Assembly (NCBI RefSeq): GCF_014196915.1
Contig: NZ_JACIEP010000011.1
Span: 87,544-151,543, forward strand
DNA from: Dysgonomonas hofstadii
GTDB taxonomy: Bacteria; Bacteroidota; Bacteroidia; Bacteroidales; Dysgonomonadaceae
Direction: 5' to 3'
DNA: 64,000 nt
Part shown: piece by piece, positions 44,476 through 52,534 of the stretch
Numbering within the stretch: the first letter of the stretch is position 1
Layout: each line of letters starts with the position of its first letter
The notes under the pieces: generated by a model
The model's database searches: none
Told to the model about the DNA's origin: nothing
The model's input: the letters and a program-made list of their open reading frames with translations, nothing else
Made by a program: the position numbers and the translations under genes

Positions 44476-44704
44476 CTTAATAAAATAAGGTAAAACAAAC
44501 AAAACATTTTTGAATTATATGGGGAATTTAAGAAAACCTTATTATCTTTATTTTGTTAATTGTAAATTAGGGGTTCACATATTTCGTTGATCTGGGTTAA
44601 ATCCAAATAATTTTATTAATGTTTTTTGTTAAAACAAAATAATTTGTAATTTGGTATCGAATTTGTGAATCAGACCCAGAACAATTCTATAAGGAGAAAA
44701 TATT

Positions 44705-45556
44705 ATGCTGAACGGTTTTAGAAATACAGTCGTGTTTCTGTTTGTTTTATATCTGTTTTTTGCTTGCGGAAAAAAGGATGAAGGAGCTTCATTACTTCTA
44801 AACAAAGCGAGGGAATTGTACCTGAATAAGGAGTATGCGTTGGCAAAACAAGAAATAGACAGCATGCATGTTTTATATCCTAAAGCTTTTGATGAGCGAC
44901 GTGCCGGGCTGGCCTTGCTGGATACGATAAGGCGTGCCGAAAATCATCAAACGATAACAGAATGTGATTCTCTGATTGTATTGTACTCTCCACAGTTGGA
45001 GAAGATGAAATCTCTTTTTTCCTATCAGCGGGATAAAAAATATCAGGAAGAAGGAACATATATTCCTAAAGAAAGTGTGGCAGGTGCTATAACCGGCACG
45101 ACATTACGTTCAGGTGTGGCAGAAGACGGCACCCTATATCTGGAAAGCGTATTTATCGGACAACAAAAACATAATCAGATAAAAGTATCTACCAAAGACG
45201 GATTTTTTACCCAATCGCTATCTGTAACAGATGATGGGTTGAATTATCGTTTTTCCAATATGGGAAAAAATTATGAAGTTATTCGTTTCTCCGGTTCCGA
45301 TGAGAACGGAATAGCAAAGTTCATTTATTCTAACCAAGATAAAGCTTTAACCCTTACATTGGAAGGTGCAAGCAAATACTCGTACATCCTATCACAAACT
45401 ATAAAATCTGCGGTTTCAAAATCTTTTCAATTGTCTACTATGATGCTTCAACTGGACAGCCTGAAAAAGGCAAAGGAAGAAGCCGAATTTAAAAACTATT
45501 ATTTAGAAAACGATAAAGGCAAAGTAAAAGAGGCTAAAGAGACAGCAGACATGTAA
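44705..45556 (+). CDS. Lipoprotein of unknown function with TPR-like N-terminus
   Basis: A 283-residue lipoprotein. The signal peptide ends in LYLFFAC (C21). Residues 27-75 form a TPR-like helical hairpin (LLNKARELYLNKEYALAKQEIDSMHVLYPKA), followed by a strand-rich domain (LYLESVFIGQQKHNQIKVSTKDGFF) and a C-terminal charged helix ending VKEAKETADM. It is of a type seen in many Bacteroidota, but I do not recognise a function. The Nudix-like regulator follows 17 bases after the stop, and may respond to or regulate the same pathway. Confidence 0.68.
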   Translation: MLNGFRNTVVFLFVLYLFFACGKKDEGASLLLNKARELYLNKEYALAKQEIDSMHVLYPKAFDERRAGLALLDTIRRAENHQTITECDSLIVLYSPQLEKMKSLFSYQRDKKYQEEGTYIPKESVAGAITGTTLRSGVAEDGTLYLESVFIGQQKHNQIKVSTKDGFFTQSLSVTDDGLNYRFSNMGKNYEVIRFSGSDENGIAKFIYSNQDKALTLTLEGASKYSYILSQTIKSAVSKSFQLSTMMLQLDSLKKAKEEAEFKNYYLENDKGKVKEAKETADM

Positions 45557-45573
45557 AAAAATGTCTTTAGCTT

Positions 45574-46353
45574 ATGGAAAATGAAAAGTCGCCTTTTGAT
45601 ACATTGGACCAAGGTAGAGAGATATTCATTCCGAATGTCTCTGTTGATTGTATTGTCTTAGGGTATCATGACGGAAGTCTGAAAACTTTGTTATGTAAAT
45701 TCAAGGTGAGTGAAAGCTGGATGCTTCCCGGAGGGTTTGTTGGTAAGGATGAGGATCCGGATGAAGCAATGCTCCGGATATTGAAAGACCGTACCGGGCT
45801 TGACAGAGTTTATTTGAAACAATTTTGCTTTTTCGGCAAGAAGACAAGGACTAACCTTGGTGAGCATGAAAAAATATTAAGGGAACTGAAGGTGAGGCCT
45901 GAAAATGGAAAATGGTACATGGACAGGTTTATCAGTCTTGGTTACTATTCGTTGATCAGGTACGATAAGGCCCGGGTGACGGTAAGAGAATATGAAGATG
46001 TAGACTGGTTCTGTCTGGATGAACTACCTCCTTTATATGGCGACCATAAGGAAATAATCGATACGGCAGTGCAGACTATACGTAAGCAAATAGGCTTTAT
46101 CCCTATAGGCTATGAACTATTGCCGGAAAAATTCACTATGCCTGAGTTGAGGAACATATACGAATCCTTATTAAACAGGGAACTGGACAGGCGGAATTTC
46201 CAGCGAAAAATGTTGTCGATAGGTTATATCACTCCACTGAATGAAACTCGCAGGGCAGGAGCACACAAGTCACCTAATCTGTATAGTTTTATAAAAGACA
46301 AATATGAAGAGGCCGAAAAATATGGAGTGCAGATAATGAGTAACAACTTTTAG
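45574..46353 (+). CDS. Nudix-domain transcriptional regulator with degenerate catalytic box
   Basis: A 259-residue protein with an N-terminal Nudix fold (about residues 20-145) and a C-terminal winged helix (about 160-235, FTMPELRNIYESLLNRELDRRNFQRKML), as in NrtR and AraR-type Bacteroidota regulators. The Nudix box is in register (G54, E60, R68, G75), but the REUxEE core reads RILKDR at 68-73, so two metal-binding glutamates are lost. Hydrolysis is therefore unlikely, and the domain probably senses a nucleotide or sugar effector. The target genes are not evident; the upstream lipoprotein gene is a candidate. Confidence 0.82.
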   Translation: MENEKSPFDTLDQGREIFIPNVSVDCIVLGYHDGSLKTLLCKFKVSESWMLPGGFVGKDEDPDEAMLRILKDRTGLDRVYLKQFCFFGKKTRTNLGEHEKILRELKVRPENGKWYMDRFISLGYYSLIRYDKARVTVREYEDVDWFCLDELPPLYGDHKEIIDTAVQTIRKQIGFIPIGYELLPEKFTMPELRNIYESLLNRELDRRNFQRKMLSIGYITPLNETRRAGAHKSPNLYSFIKDKYEEAEKYGVQIMSNNF

Positions 46354-46370
46354 TCTTTTATTTCCCCTGT

Positions 46371-46745
46371 TCATTTTTTGAAAACCAGATATACGGCAGC
46401 TACCAGAAAGATAAATGCGAGCAAATGGTTCCATTTCAGGGTTTCGGTTTTAAAAGCCAGCGTACTGAATAGCACAAATATTATGAGGGTGATCACTTCC
46501 TGAATAATCTTCAACTGCATCAGCGAAAACGGTCCGCCATTACCCTGAAAACCCAGCCGGTTGGCTGGAACCTGAAAACAATATTCGAAAAAGGCGATTC
46601 CCCAACTGATGAAGACCACTCCCAAAATAGGTAATGCGGCAAACCATGAGTATTCTTTCAGTTTCAGGTGTCCGTACCAGGCAAATGTCATAAAAATATT
46701 GGACACTATAAGTAGTAGTATTGTGTATAAGCCCGCTGTTTTCAT
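46371..46745 (-). CDS. DUF486 family small membrane protein
   Basis: A 124-residue protein with four membrane segments (MKTAGLYTILLLIVSNIFMTFAWYGHL, SWGIAFFEYCFQVPANRLGF, QLKIIQEVITLIIFVLFSTLAF, HLLAFIFLVAAVYLVFKK). The pattern is that of DUF486, a small family related to the DMT superfamily. Function unknown. It is convergent with the Nudix regulator with 17 bases between. Confidence 0.8.
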   Translation of the reverse strand: MKTAGLYTILLLIVSNIFMTFAWYGHLKLKEYSWFAALPILGVVFISWGIAFFEYCFQVPANRLGFQGNGGPFSLMQLKIIQEVITLIIFVLFSTLAFKTETLKWNHLLAFIFLVAAVYLVFKK

Positions 46746-46829
46746 ATTTTTTGTTTAAATTCGATTATATTTTGCGGCGCAAAAGTAAACCAATTTTTGA
46801 GATTTATATCTTCTTTTCGTATAAATTCT

Positions 46830-46837
46830 TATCTTTG
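46830..46837 (+). promoter_or_regulatory. Candidate -7 box TATCTTTG upstream of the PD40/TPR gene
   Basis: TATCTTTG is an exact match to the common form of the Bacteroidota -7 box, 31 bases before the ATG at 46868. It favours this start over a longer frame. Confidence 0.6.
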
Positions 46838-46867
46838 AAACCGTTAATTAGTTATAAGGTTATCCAT

Positions 46868-48295
46868 ATGAAACGATTGATTATTTATATACTGTTTTCA
46901 GTTACTATATTCCCTTTTGCTTTTTCACAAACCCTGGCCGAAGCCAAAGCTTTGTACCTGAAAGGAGAGTTTGCCAAGGCGCTACCTGTATTCGAAGCCG
47001 AATATAAAGCAAAACCCACCGATGCTAACCTGAACCAATGGTACGGGGTCTGCCTGTTCGAAACGGGAGGAGATATGGTTAAAGCCGAGGAGTGTTTGTC
47101 GGTTGCTTCGAAAAAGAAAATAAGAGATTCCTTTTATTATCTGGGGCAAATCTACACAAAAGAATTTCGCTTTACAGAGGCAAAGCAAGCTTTCGACACC
47201 TTTGAGTCCATGTTGAAGAAGAATGATAATGAATTCAGGGAAAATCTGGAGAATAAGAGAAAAGTCCTGTCGCGCCTGCACCGGGTAGTCTCCAGTACAG
47301 AAGACATTCAGATTATCGACAGTGTGGTTGTTGATAAATCCGCTTTTCTGTCTGCTTATAAATTGAGCCATAGTTCGGGACGCATGGAATATTTCAATAA
47401 GGTATTCTCTGCGAATAAGCCTGTTTCATCTACTGTCTACTTCAATGAAAAGGAAACCAAGATATACTATGGACAACCCGACAAAAGTAGTGTATACACT
47501 CTTTTTTCAATGGAAAAGCTGATTGATGGATATGGTAATGAAAAGCAACTGTCGGCAACAAACTTCGGATTGACAGGAGATGTTAATTATCCGTATGTAA
47601 TGCCTGATGGGGTAACTATATATTTCGCGGCAAAAGACTATGACTCTTTGGGCGGATACGACCTGTTCGTTTCGCGTTACAATATGAATAACGATACTTA
47701 TCTGGCACCAGAACGGTTAAATATGCCATTCAATTCGATGTATAACGATTATCTGATGGTTGTGGATGAAGAAAAAGGGGTGGGATGGTTTGCCTCCGAC
47801 AGGTTTCAGCCTGAAGATAAAGTCTGCGTATATACTTTTATCCCGAATCCGACCGTGAAAATAGTGGAGAGCGATGATGAGAAGTACATGGCCGACAGAG
47901 CCCGTATATCCTCAATCAGGAGTTCATGGGGCGAAGGAAAAGACTATTCAGCACTCATTGCATTGGCGCGTACGGCACCTAAAGAACAGGCAAAAGAAGT
48001 ACGGGACTTTGAATTTGTAATAAATGATGAGTACACATACTACAAGCTTGCGGACTTTAAGAACAAAACAGCTCGTGATACATATTACAGGGTAATTCAA
48101 ATGAAAGCGGATGAAAGCAGGTTGAAGCGCCAACTGGAAGAAATGCGCAGTACATATAGCAAAGCGGCTGAAGCTACCCGGCGAAACATGACAAATGATA
48201 TATTGACTGTTGAAAAGCAGCTGGAAAGTATCAGCAAAGAGATGCCTGACCTGGAAATGCTGGCCCGTAATCAGGAAATAGAAAGTAATAAATAG
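46868..48295 (+). CDS. Exported TPR and PD40 beta-propeller protein
   Basis: A 475-residue protein with a signal peptide (residues 1-20, ending AFSQ). Residues 22-120 hold TPR-like repeats (EAKALYLKGEFAKALPVFEAEYKAKPTDANLNQWYGVCLFETGG). Residues 170-340 hold PD40-like blades (YPYVMPDGVTIYFAAKDYDSLGGYDLFVSRYN and GWFASDRFQPEDKVCVYTF). The C-terminal 90 residues form a coiled coil. Similar proteins in Bacteroidota often carry an OmpA domain and bind the cell wall, but none is visible here. It probably acts in envelope organisation. A terminator follows. Confidence 0.78.
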   Translation: MKRLIIYILFSVTIFPFAFSQTLAEAKALYLKGEFAKALPVFEAEYKAKPTDANLNQWYGVCLFETGGDMVKAEECLSVASKKKIRDSFYYLGQIYTKEFRFTEAKQAFDTFESMLKKNDNEFRENLENKRKVLSRLHRVVSSTEDIQIIDSVVVDKSAFLSAYKLSHSSGRMEYFNKVFSANKPVSSTVYFNEKETKIYYGQPDKSSVYTLFSMEKLIDGYGNEKQLSATNFGLTGDVNYPYVMPDGVTIYFAAKDYDSLGGYDLFVSRYNMNNDTYLAPERLNMPFNSMYNDYLMVVDEEKGVGWFASDRFQPEDKVCVYTFIPNPTVKIVESDDEKYMADRARISSIRSSWGEGKDYSALIALARTAPKEQAKEVRDFEFVINDEYTYYKLADFKNKTARDTYYRVIQMKADESRLKRQLEEMRSTYSKAAEATRRNMTNDILTVEKQLESISKEMPDLEMLARNQEIESNK

Positions 48296-48315
48296 TAGAA
48301 CTATGTTATATATAG

Positions 48316-48348
48316 GAAAGGTCTCTGTATACAGGGACCTTTTTTATT
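48316..48348 (+). terminator. Rho-independent terminator of the PD40/TPR gene
   Basis: AAAGGTCTCTGTA pairs with TACAGGGACCTTTT with one mismatch, followed by T6. It begins about 20 bases after the stop codon. Confidence 0.85.
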
Positions 48349-48457
48349 TCTTCTTTTTTCATTTGTTTTTGTAATACGCAAGGTTCTTTAACAATTGAGG
48401 GGGTATTTCTGTTGCCCTCGTTAAACTAATTTAAAGTGTTAAAATTTGACTCCCGAT

Positions 48458-48491
48458 TGTTTGGAATATTGCCAAACACCCCATATCTTTG
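48458..48491 (+). promoter_or_regulatory. Promoter with palindrome for the candidate small RNA
   Basis: TTTG at 48460-48463 and TATCTTTG at 48484-48491 are spaced by 20 bases. A perfect inverted repeat TGTTTGG (48458-48464) / CCAAACA (48472-48478) overlaps the -33 and fills the spacer, like an operator for a dimeric repressor. Confidence 0.75.
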
Positions 48492-48496
48492 TAATG

Positions 48497-48567
48497 TGTT
48501 TTTCATAGTATTAGATTTAAGGTTAACAATGAAGATTGGTTGTCGTGATGACAACCTTTTCTTTTTT
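48497..48567 (+). ncRNA. Candidate small RNA or terminated leader
   Basis: About 70 bases run from the predicted start point of the promoter to a Rho-independent terminator: GGTTGTC (48538-48544), loop GTGAT, GACAACC (48550-48556), then T-rich 48557-48567. No convincing reading frame exists in it; a short one begins at ATG 48529 but runs through the terminator. It could be a stand-alone small RNA or an attenuated leader of the glycan genes 430 bases downstream. I have a memory of similar units in Bacteroidales genomes but cannot check it. Confidence 0.6.
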
Positions 48568-49004
48568 ATAGTGATTATACAAATATATAATTGGCCATAG
48601 TATAGTCATACAATTGTCACCATAGGCTAATATAATACCTTTCTCAGAGCCAACCAACTCTCACATATAGTGATTTTGTAGCTAAGTATGCCGTGGATTT
48701 AATTAGAATGATCTTACTATTGAACGGGACATAAGAGAACTTCTAACATCTTAATTATTACAGGTCTTTAGAATATTAAGATAATAGAAAATATATAAAA
48801 GGAATAAAAATTAAATAGAATTTAAATGTGATTATTTATTATTTTATTAGCTTTGTTCCCTGAGACGGATAAAATAGACATTCTTACCAAATTACATTAA
48901 TAATCGGTTAACTAAACCTAATTGTAGTTTCATTGTTATACAATGGAGTTATAAGTAATTTGTGTTTTTTTTGTAGAAGAGAAGGCAAAATATAAGATTT
49001 ATGT
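48568..49004 (+). other. Long AT-rich non-coding leader before the glycan-export genes
   Basis: These 437 bases hold no open frame of note. The only recognisable signal is a -7-like box TAGCTTTG at 48848-48855, about 150 bases before the ATPase start; no clear -33 goes with it. The stretch is visibly richer in A and T than the gene before it. It may be a long untranslated leader, as found upstream of surface-glycan genes in Bacteroides, or the remains of a lost gene such as the export permease. Confidence 0.4.
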
Positions 49005-50273
49005 ATGCTTGAGACAGTTATTAAGATAGAGAACATTTCAAAATTATATCGTTTGGGGACTATTGGCACAGGAACAGTCAGTCACGATTTGAATAGGTGG
49101 TGGCACCTGGTCAGGGGGAAGGAAGACCCCTATCTGAAAATAGGAGAAGTGAATGACCGCTCTAAAAAATCCGAAAATAAATATGCCTGGGCGTTGAAAG
49201 ATATTAATTTGGAAGTTAATAGAGGGGATGTGTTAGGTATAATTGGAAAAAACGGAGCAGGAAAATCAACACTTCTGAAACTTCTGTCCAGAGTTACCGC
49301 TCCAACGACAGGTACCATTAAGGCAAAAGGCAGAATAAGTTCATTACTTGAGGTCGGAACTGGATTCCATCCTGAGCTTACAGGACGTGAAAATATCTAT
49401 ATGAATGGTGCCATCATGGGAATGTCCAAAAAAGAGATAACAAGTAAATTAGATGAAATAATAGAATTTGCAGGAGTTGAAAAGTATATAGATACTCCCA
49501 TCAAACGCTATTCTTCAGGTATGAAGGTCCGTCTTGGCTTTGCTGTAGCAGCACATCTCGATCCTGAAATATTAATTGTAGATGAAGTCCTTGCTGTCGG
49601 TGATGCCGACTTTCAGAAAAAAGCCATAGGAAAGATGCAGGACGCTTCTTCAATAGAAGGGCGCACAGTGCTGTTTGTAAGCCATAACATGACGGCGATT
49701 AAGAATTTATGTAAAACAGGAATTGTTTTATCTGATGGCTTCATTAAATATTCGGGAGAAATAACAGATGTTGTGGACTTTTATTTGTCGGATCAAACAA
49801 ACAGCGGTATAATAAACAATGAATGGACTTATGAAGATGCTCCCGGCTTGGATAAAATAAAAATAAAGGCGGCATATATAAGGTATGCCGGGAATAAACT
49901 GACAATTAATGTCCCGTTCAATATTATTACTGAGTTTTGGTGTTTGGAGGAAGGTTTCCCGGTAAATGTGAGTATGCACCTGTACGATAAAAGCGGAACA
50001 TGTATTTTTAATCTGACTACAGAGAACAAACCTTTGCAGAAAGGGTTGTATAAGGCGGAGTTTTTCATCCCAGCAAATCTGATGAATGATGGGGATTATT
50101 ATGTGAGTAATATGTTTGTTTCACAATCACAATGTTATTTTGATCATAGACATGCGAATTCATTTGAAATATTAGAAGACAGAAGCATTTCAGGTTGGCA
50201 CGGTAAATGGAAAGGGGTATTAAGGCCAACATTTATAAAGAATGATTATAGAATGCTTGAATCAATAAAATAA
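49005..50273 (+). CDS. Wzt-like ABC transporter ATPase with C-terminal sugar-binding domain
   Basis: A 422-residue ATPase of the type that exports O-antigen or capsule polysaccharide. Walker A is GKNGAGKST (81-89), the signature is YSSGMKVRLG (169-178), and Walker B is ILIVDE (189-194). The N-terminal extension before Walker A (about 40 residues) and the C-terminal beta-sandwich (about residues 260-422) are as in Wzt, whose C-domain recognises the glycan end. The usual permease partner Wzm is not next to it: upstream is 700 bases of non-coding DNA and downstream are an ATP-grasp gene and a GT2 gene. The ATG at 49005 is chosen over an out-of-frame ATG at 49001. Confidence 0.88.
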   Translation: MLETVIKIENISKLYRLGTIGTGTVSHDLNRWWHLVRGKEDPYLKIGEVNDRSKKSENKYAWALKDINLEVNRGDVLGIIGKNGAGKSTLLKLLSRVTAPTTGTIKAKGRISSLLEVGTGFHPELTGRENIYMNGAIMGMSKKEITSKLDEIIEFAGVEKYIDTPIKRYSSGMKVRLGFAVAAHLDPEILIVDEVLAVGDADFQKKAIGKMQDASSIEGRTVLFVSHNMTAIKNLCKTGIVLSDGFIKYSGEITDVVDFYLSDQTNSGIINNEWTYEDAPGLDKIKIKAAYIRYAGNKLTINVPFNIITEFWCLEEGFPVNVSMHLYDKSGTCIFNLTTENKPLQKGLYKAEFFIPANLMNDGDYYVSNMFVSQSQCYFDHRHANSFEILEDRSISGWHGKWKGVLRPTFIKNDYRMLESIK

Positions 50274-50326
50274 GCTTTCTTTTTCTAAAAAAGGTTTAAT
50301 TATTACACTTTCACAAAGTACAAAAG

Positions 50327-51334
50327 ATGAATATATTACTTACCTCTGTAGGGAGGAGAACTTATTTGATAGAATATTTTAAAGGCACGTTAAGAGGAAA
50401 AGGTCTTGTTTTTGCCTCAAACAGTGTTCTGACTCATTCGTTGAAGCATGCCGATCGCTATACGATCACACCACAGATTTATGATAAAGAGTATATAACG
50501 TTTCTTATCGATTATTGTCTGAGAAATAAAATAAAAGCTGTTATTTCCTTGTTTGATATAGATCTTCTTATTCTGGCCAGAAATGAAAAAGAATTTCGGG
50601 CAAATGGGATAAGGCTATTAATTCCGGATGAAAATACAGTTGCTATTTGTAATGACAAATGGCTGACATATAAATTTCTTAATTCGATCGATATAACCAC
50701 GCCCCAAAGTTATGTTTCACTACCGGAGCTGAAAAATGATATTGAAAAAGGCTTAATAAATTATCCATTAGTACTTAAACCCCGATGGGGCTCAGGATCG
50801 TTAGGAATGTTTCATATTAATAATAAGGAAGAATTATCCGTATTATATGATAAGGTTTATTGTGAAATTTTCGGATCATACCTGAAACATGAGTCGGAGC
50901 AAGACCCGGCATCTTGTATCTTGATTCAGAAGGAAATAAAAGGGCCGGAATACGGGTTGAATGTATTGAATGATCTGGAAGGGAACTATGTGACAACGAT
51001 TGTTGTACAGAAAATATTGATGCGGGCAGGAGAAACGGATGTCGCCGAAATTGTCGATAATTCTATGTTTTTGAATATTAGTAAGAAACTTTCAGAATCT
51101 TTCCGTCATATTGGCATTATGAGTGTCGATTGTATCGTATCCGAGAACGGAGATATATTTGTTGTGGAAATGAATTCACGATTTAGCGGACATTATCCGT
51201 TTGCCCATATTGCGGGGGCTAATTTCCCTGCCCAGATTATAAAATGGCTTGAAGGAGGTGCTACCGACCATGGGTTAATTTCCGCTTCTGTAGGTGTTAC
51301 CGGATGTAAAGAACTTGAGCCTGTTATTTTATGA
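50327..51334 (+). CDS. ATP-grasp domain protein (PylC/CarB-like)
   Basis: A 335-residue protein with an N-terminal Rossmann-like pre-ATP-grasp region (NILLTSVGRRTYLIEYF) and a central ATP-grasp fold: CNDKWLTYKFLNSIDITTPQSYV, YPLVLKPRWGSGSLGM (ATP loop), ILIQKEIKGPEYGLNV and the metal-binding VVEMNSRFSGHYPF. Such proteins ligate a carboxylate to an amine. In surface-glycan clusters they are thought to add amino acids to sugars. The partner substrate here is unknown. It ends one base before the GT2 gene and lies 53 bases after the Wzt-like gene, so the three form a unit. Confidence 0.8.
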   Translation: MNILLTSVGRRTYLIEYFKGTLRGKGLVFASNSVLTHSLKHADRYTITPQIYDKEYITFLIDYCLRNKIKAVISLFDIDLLILARNEKEFRANGIRLLIPDENTVAICNDKWLTYKFLNSIDITTPQSYVSLPELKNDIEKGLINYPLVLKPRWGSGSLGMFHINNKEELSVLYDKVYCEIFGSYLKHESEQDPASCILIQKEIKGPEYGLNVLNDLEGNYVTTIVVQKILMRAGETDVAEIVDNSMFLNISKKLSESFRHIGIMSVDCIVSENGDIFVVEMNSRFSGHYPFAHIAGANFPAQIIKWLEGGATDHGLISASVGVTGCKELEPVIL

Positions 51335-51335
51335 A

Positions 51336-52307
51336 ATGAAGAAATCGGAGACTCCAGTTGTAAGCATCTGTTGTTTGACATATAATCATGAACGGTTTAT
51401 ACGTCAATGTTTAGATGGATTTTTAATGCAAAAAACATCTTTCCCTTTCGAAATACTAATTCATGATGATGCTTCGACAGATAGTACGGCTTCGGTTATT
51501 AGAGAATATGAAGAGCGATATCCCGGCATTATAAAACCGATATACCAGAAAGAAAATCAATATAAGAAAGGTATTGCGAACACTCCTACATATCAATTTC
51601 CACGTGTCAGAGGTAAGTATATCGCATTTTGCGAGGGCGATGATTATTGGATTGATGAATATAAGTTACAGAAGCAAGTCGATTTTTTAGAAAGCCATCC
51701 TGACTATAGCTTATGTAGTCATAGATTTAAAATTTATGACAAAGAGGAGAATGTGTGGGAGCCCGAGTGGAAATATTATAAAGAAATATTTGCCGGAAAT
51801 CCTGATGGAGTCTCTTTTTCTCTGGAGGAAAATTTCCTTAGGCATTGGCTGACCAAGGTATTAACTGTCGTTGTAAGAAAAGATAGCATAGTTCATGTGG
51901 ATTTTTTGCCGTTTACATATTTTAGAGATGTGCATTTATTCTATTATGCTTTAAAAGGAAGTAAAGGTTTTTGCCTGAACTTTTTCGGGGGTGTTTATAA
52001 CAGGCATTTCGGTGGAGTTTATGGTAAAGTGACCAATAAAGTCAATAGTGATTATCGTGTTTATAAAGACCTGCTTGCAAAGAACAAGTCTGATGCTGTA
52101 TTGAAGAAGATATTTCGGGCGGCTGTAATAAAAAAAGTATATGCAGATGTCTTGGATCCTGAAATATCACTAAAATATACTTTAAAGATCGCTTTCGAAT
52201 CTATTGTTTATAGTGGTGATATTAAAACTTCCGTCCATGCCTTCCGACGTATATTCAGGGATCGTTTGTGGAGGATAAAACGATTTATTATCAGATTTGT
52301 TAAATAA
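51336..52307 (+). CDS. Family 2 glycosyltransferase
   Basis: A 323-residue cytoplasmic GT-A enzyme. The N-terminal VSICCLTYNHERFIRQCLDGFLMQKTSFPFEILIHDDASTDST is the GT2 signature, and the catalytic-acid segment YIAFCEGDDYWIDEYKLQKQVDFLE is intact. The C-terminal third is basic and probably contacts the membrane. The ATG at 51336 follows the ATP-grasp stop after one base; a GTG upstream would lie inside that gene and is less likely. It likely transfers a sugar to the glycan exported by the Wzt-like system. Confidence 0.85.
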   Translation: MKKSETPVVSICCLTYNHERFIRQCLDGFLMQKTSFPFEILIHDDASTDSTASVIREYEERYPGIIKPIYQKENQYKKGIANTPTYQFPRVRGKYIAFCEGDDYWIDEYKLQKQVDFLESHPDYSLCSHRFKIYDKEENVWEPEWKYYKEIFAGNPDGVSFSLEENFLRHWLTKVLTVVVRKDSIVHVDFLPFTYFRDVHLFYYALKGSKGFCLNFFGGVYNRHFGGVYGKVTNKVNSDYRVYKDLLAKNKSDAVLKKIFRAAVIKKVYADVLDPEISLKYTLKIAFESIVYSGDIKTSVHAFRRIFRDRLWRIKRFIIRFVK

Positions 52308-52441
52308 TCCCCCGAAAAGACCATTGTGTCTTGATTGTTTTGGCTTGCGTGTATGCTGGTTCTTGAAAATGGGTTATGCAATACACAATACTTGATATGC
52401 CCTTGATGTATTTGTAATTTCTGTTGTATGATATCCTGTTT

Positions 52442-52461
52442 TTATTTTCGAAAATAAAAGA
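52442..52461. promoter_or_regulatory. Perfect 20-base palindrome upstream of the GSCFA gene
   Basis: TTTTATTTTC and its complement GAAAATAAAA abut without a spacer. It lies in the 227-base gap between the GT2 gene and the GSCFA gene, 74 bases before the latter's ATG. It could be a dimer-binding operator; the lack of a loop makes a terminator unlikely. Confidence 0.5.
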
Positions 52462-52534
52462 AAACTCCTTTCTATATTCATACCCGACTAATGTGATTAT
52501 TTTATACTTTTACTCATCAAAAATATAGATCAGA

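Noticed and set aside
46721..46867. N-terminal extension of the PD40/TPR gene
   Set aside because: It overlaps the start of the opposite gene and a -7 promoter box, and it precedes a complete signal peptide beginning at 46868.
48529..48600. Short open frame starting within the candidate small RNA
   Set aside because: It runs through the terminator hairpin and T-run, and encodes a string of Phe and Ile with no similarity I recognise.
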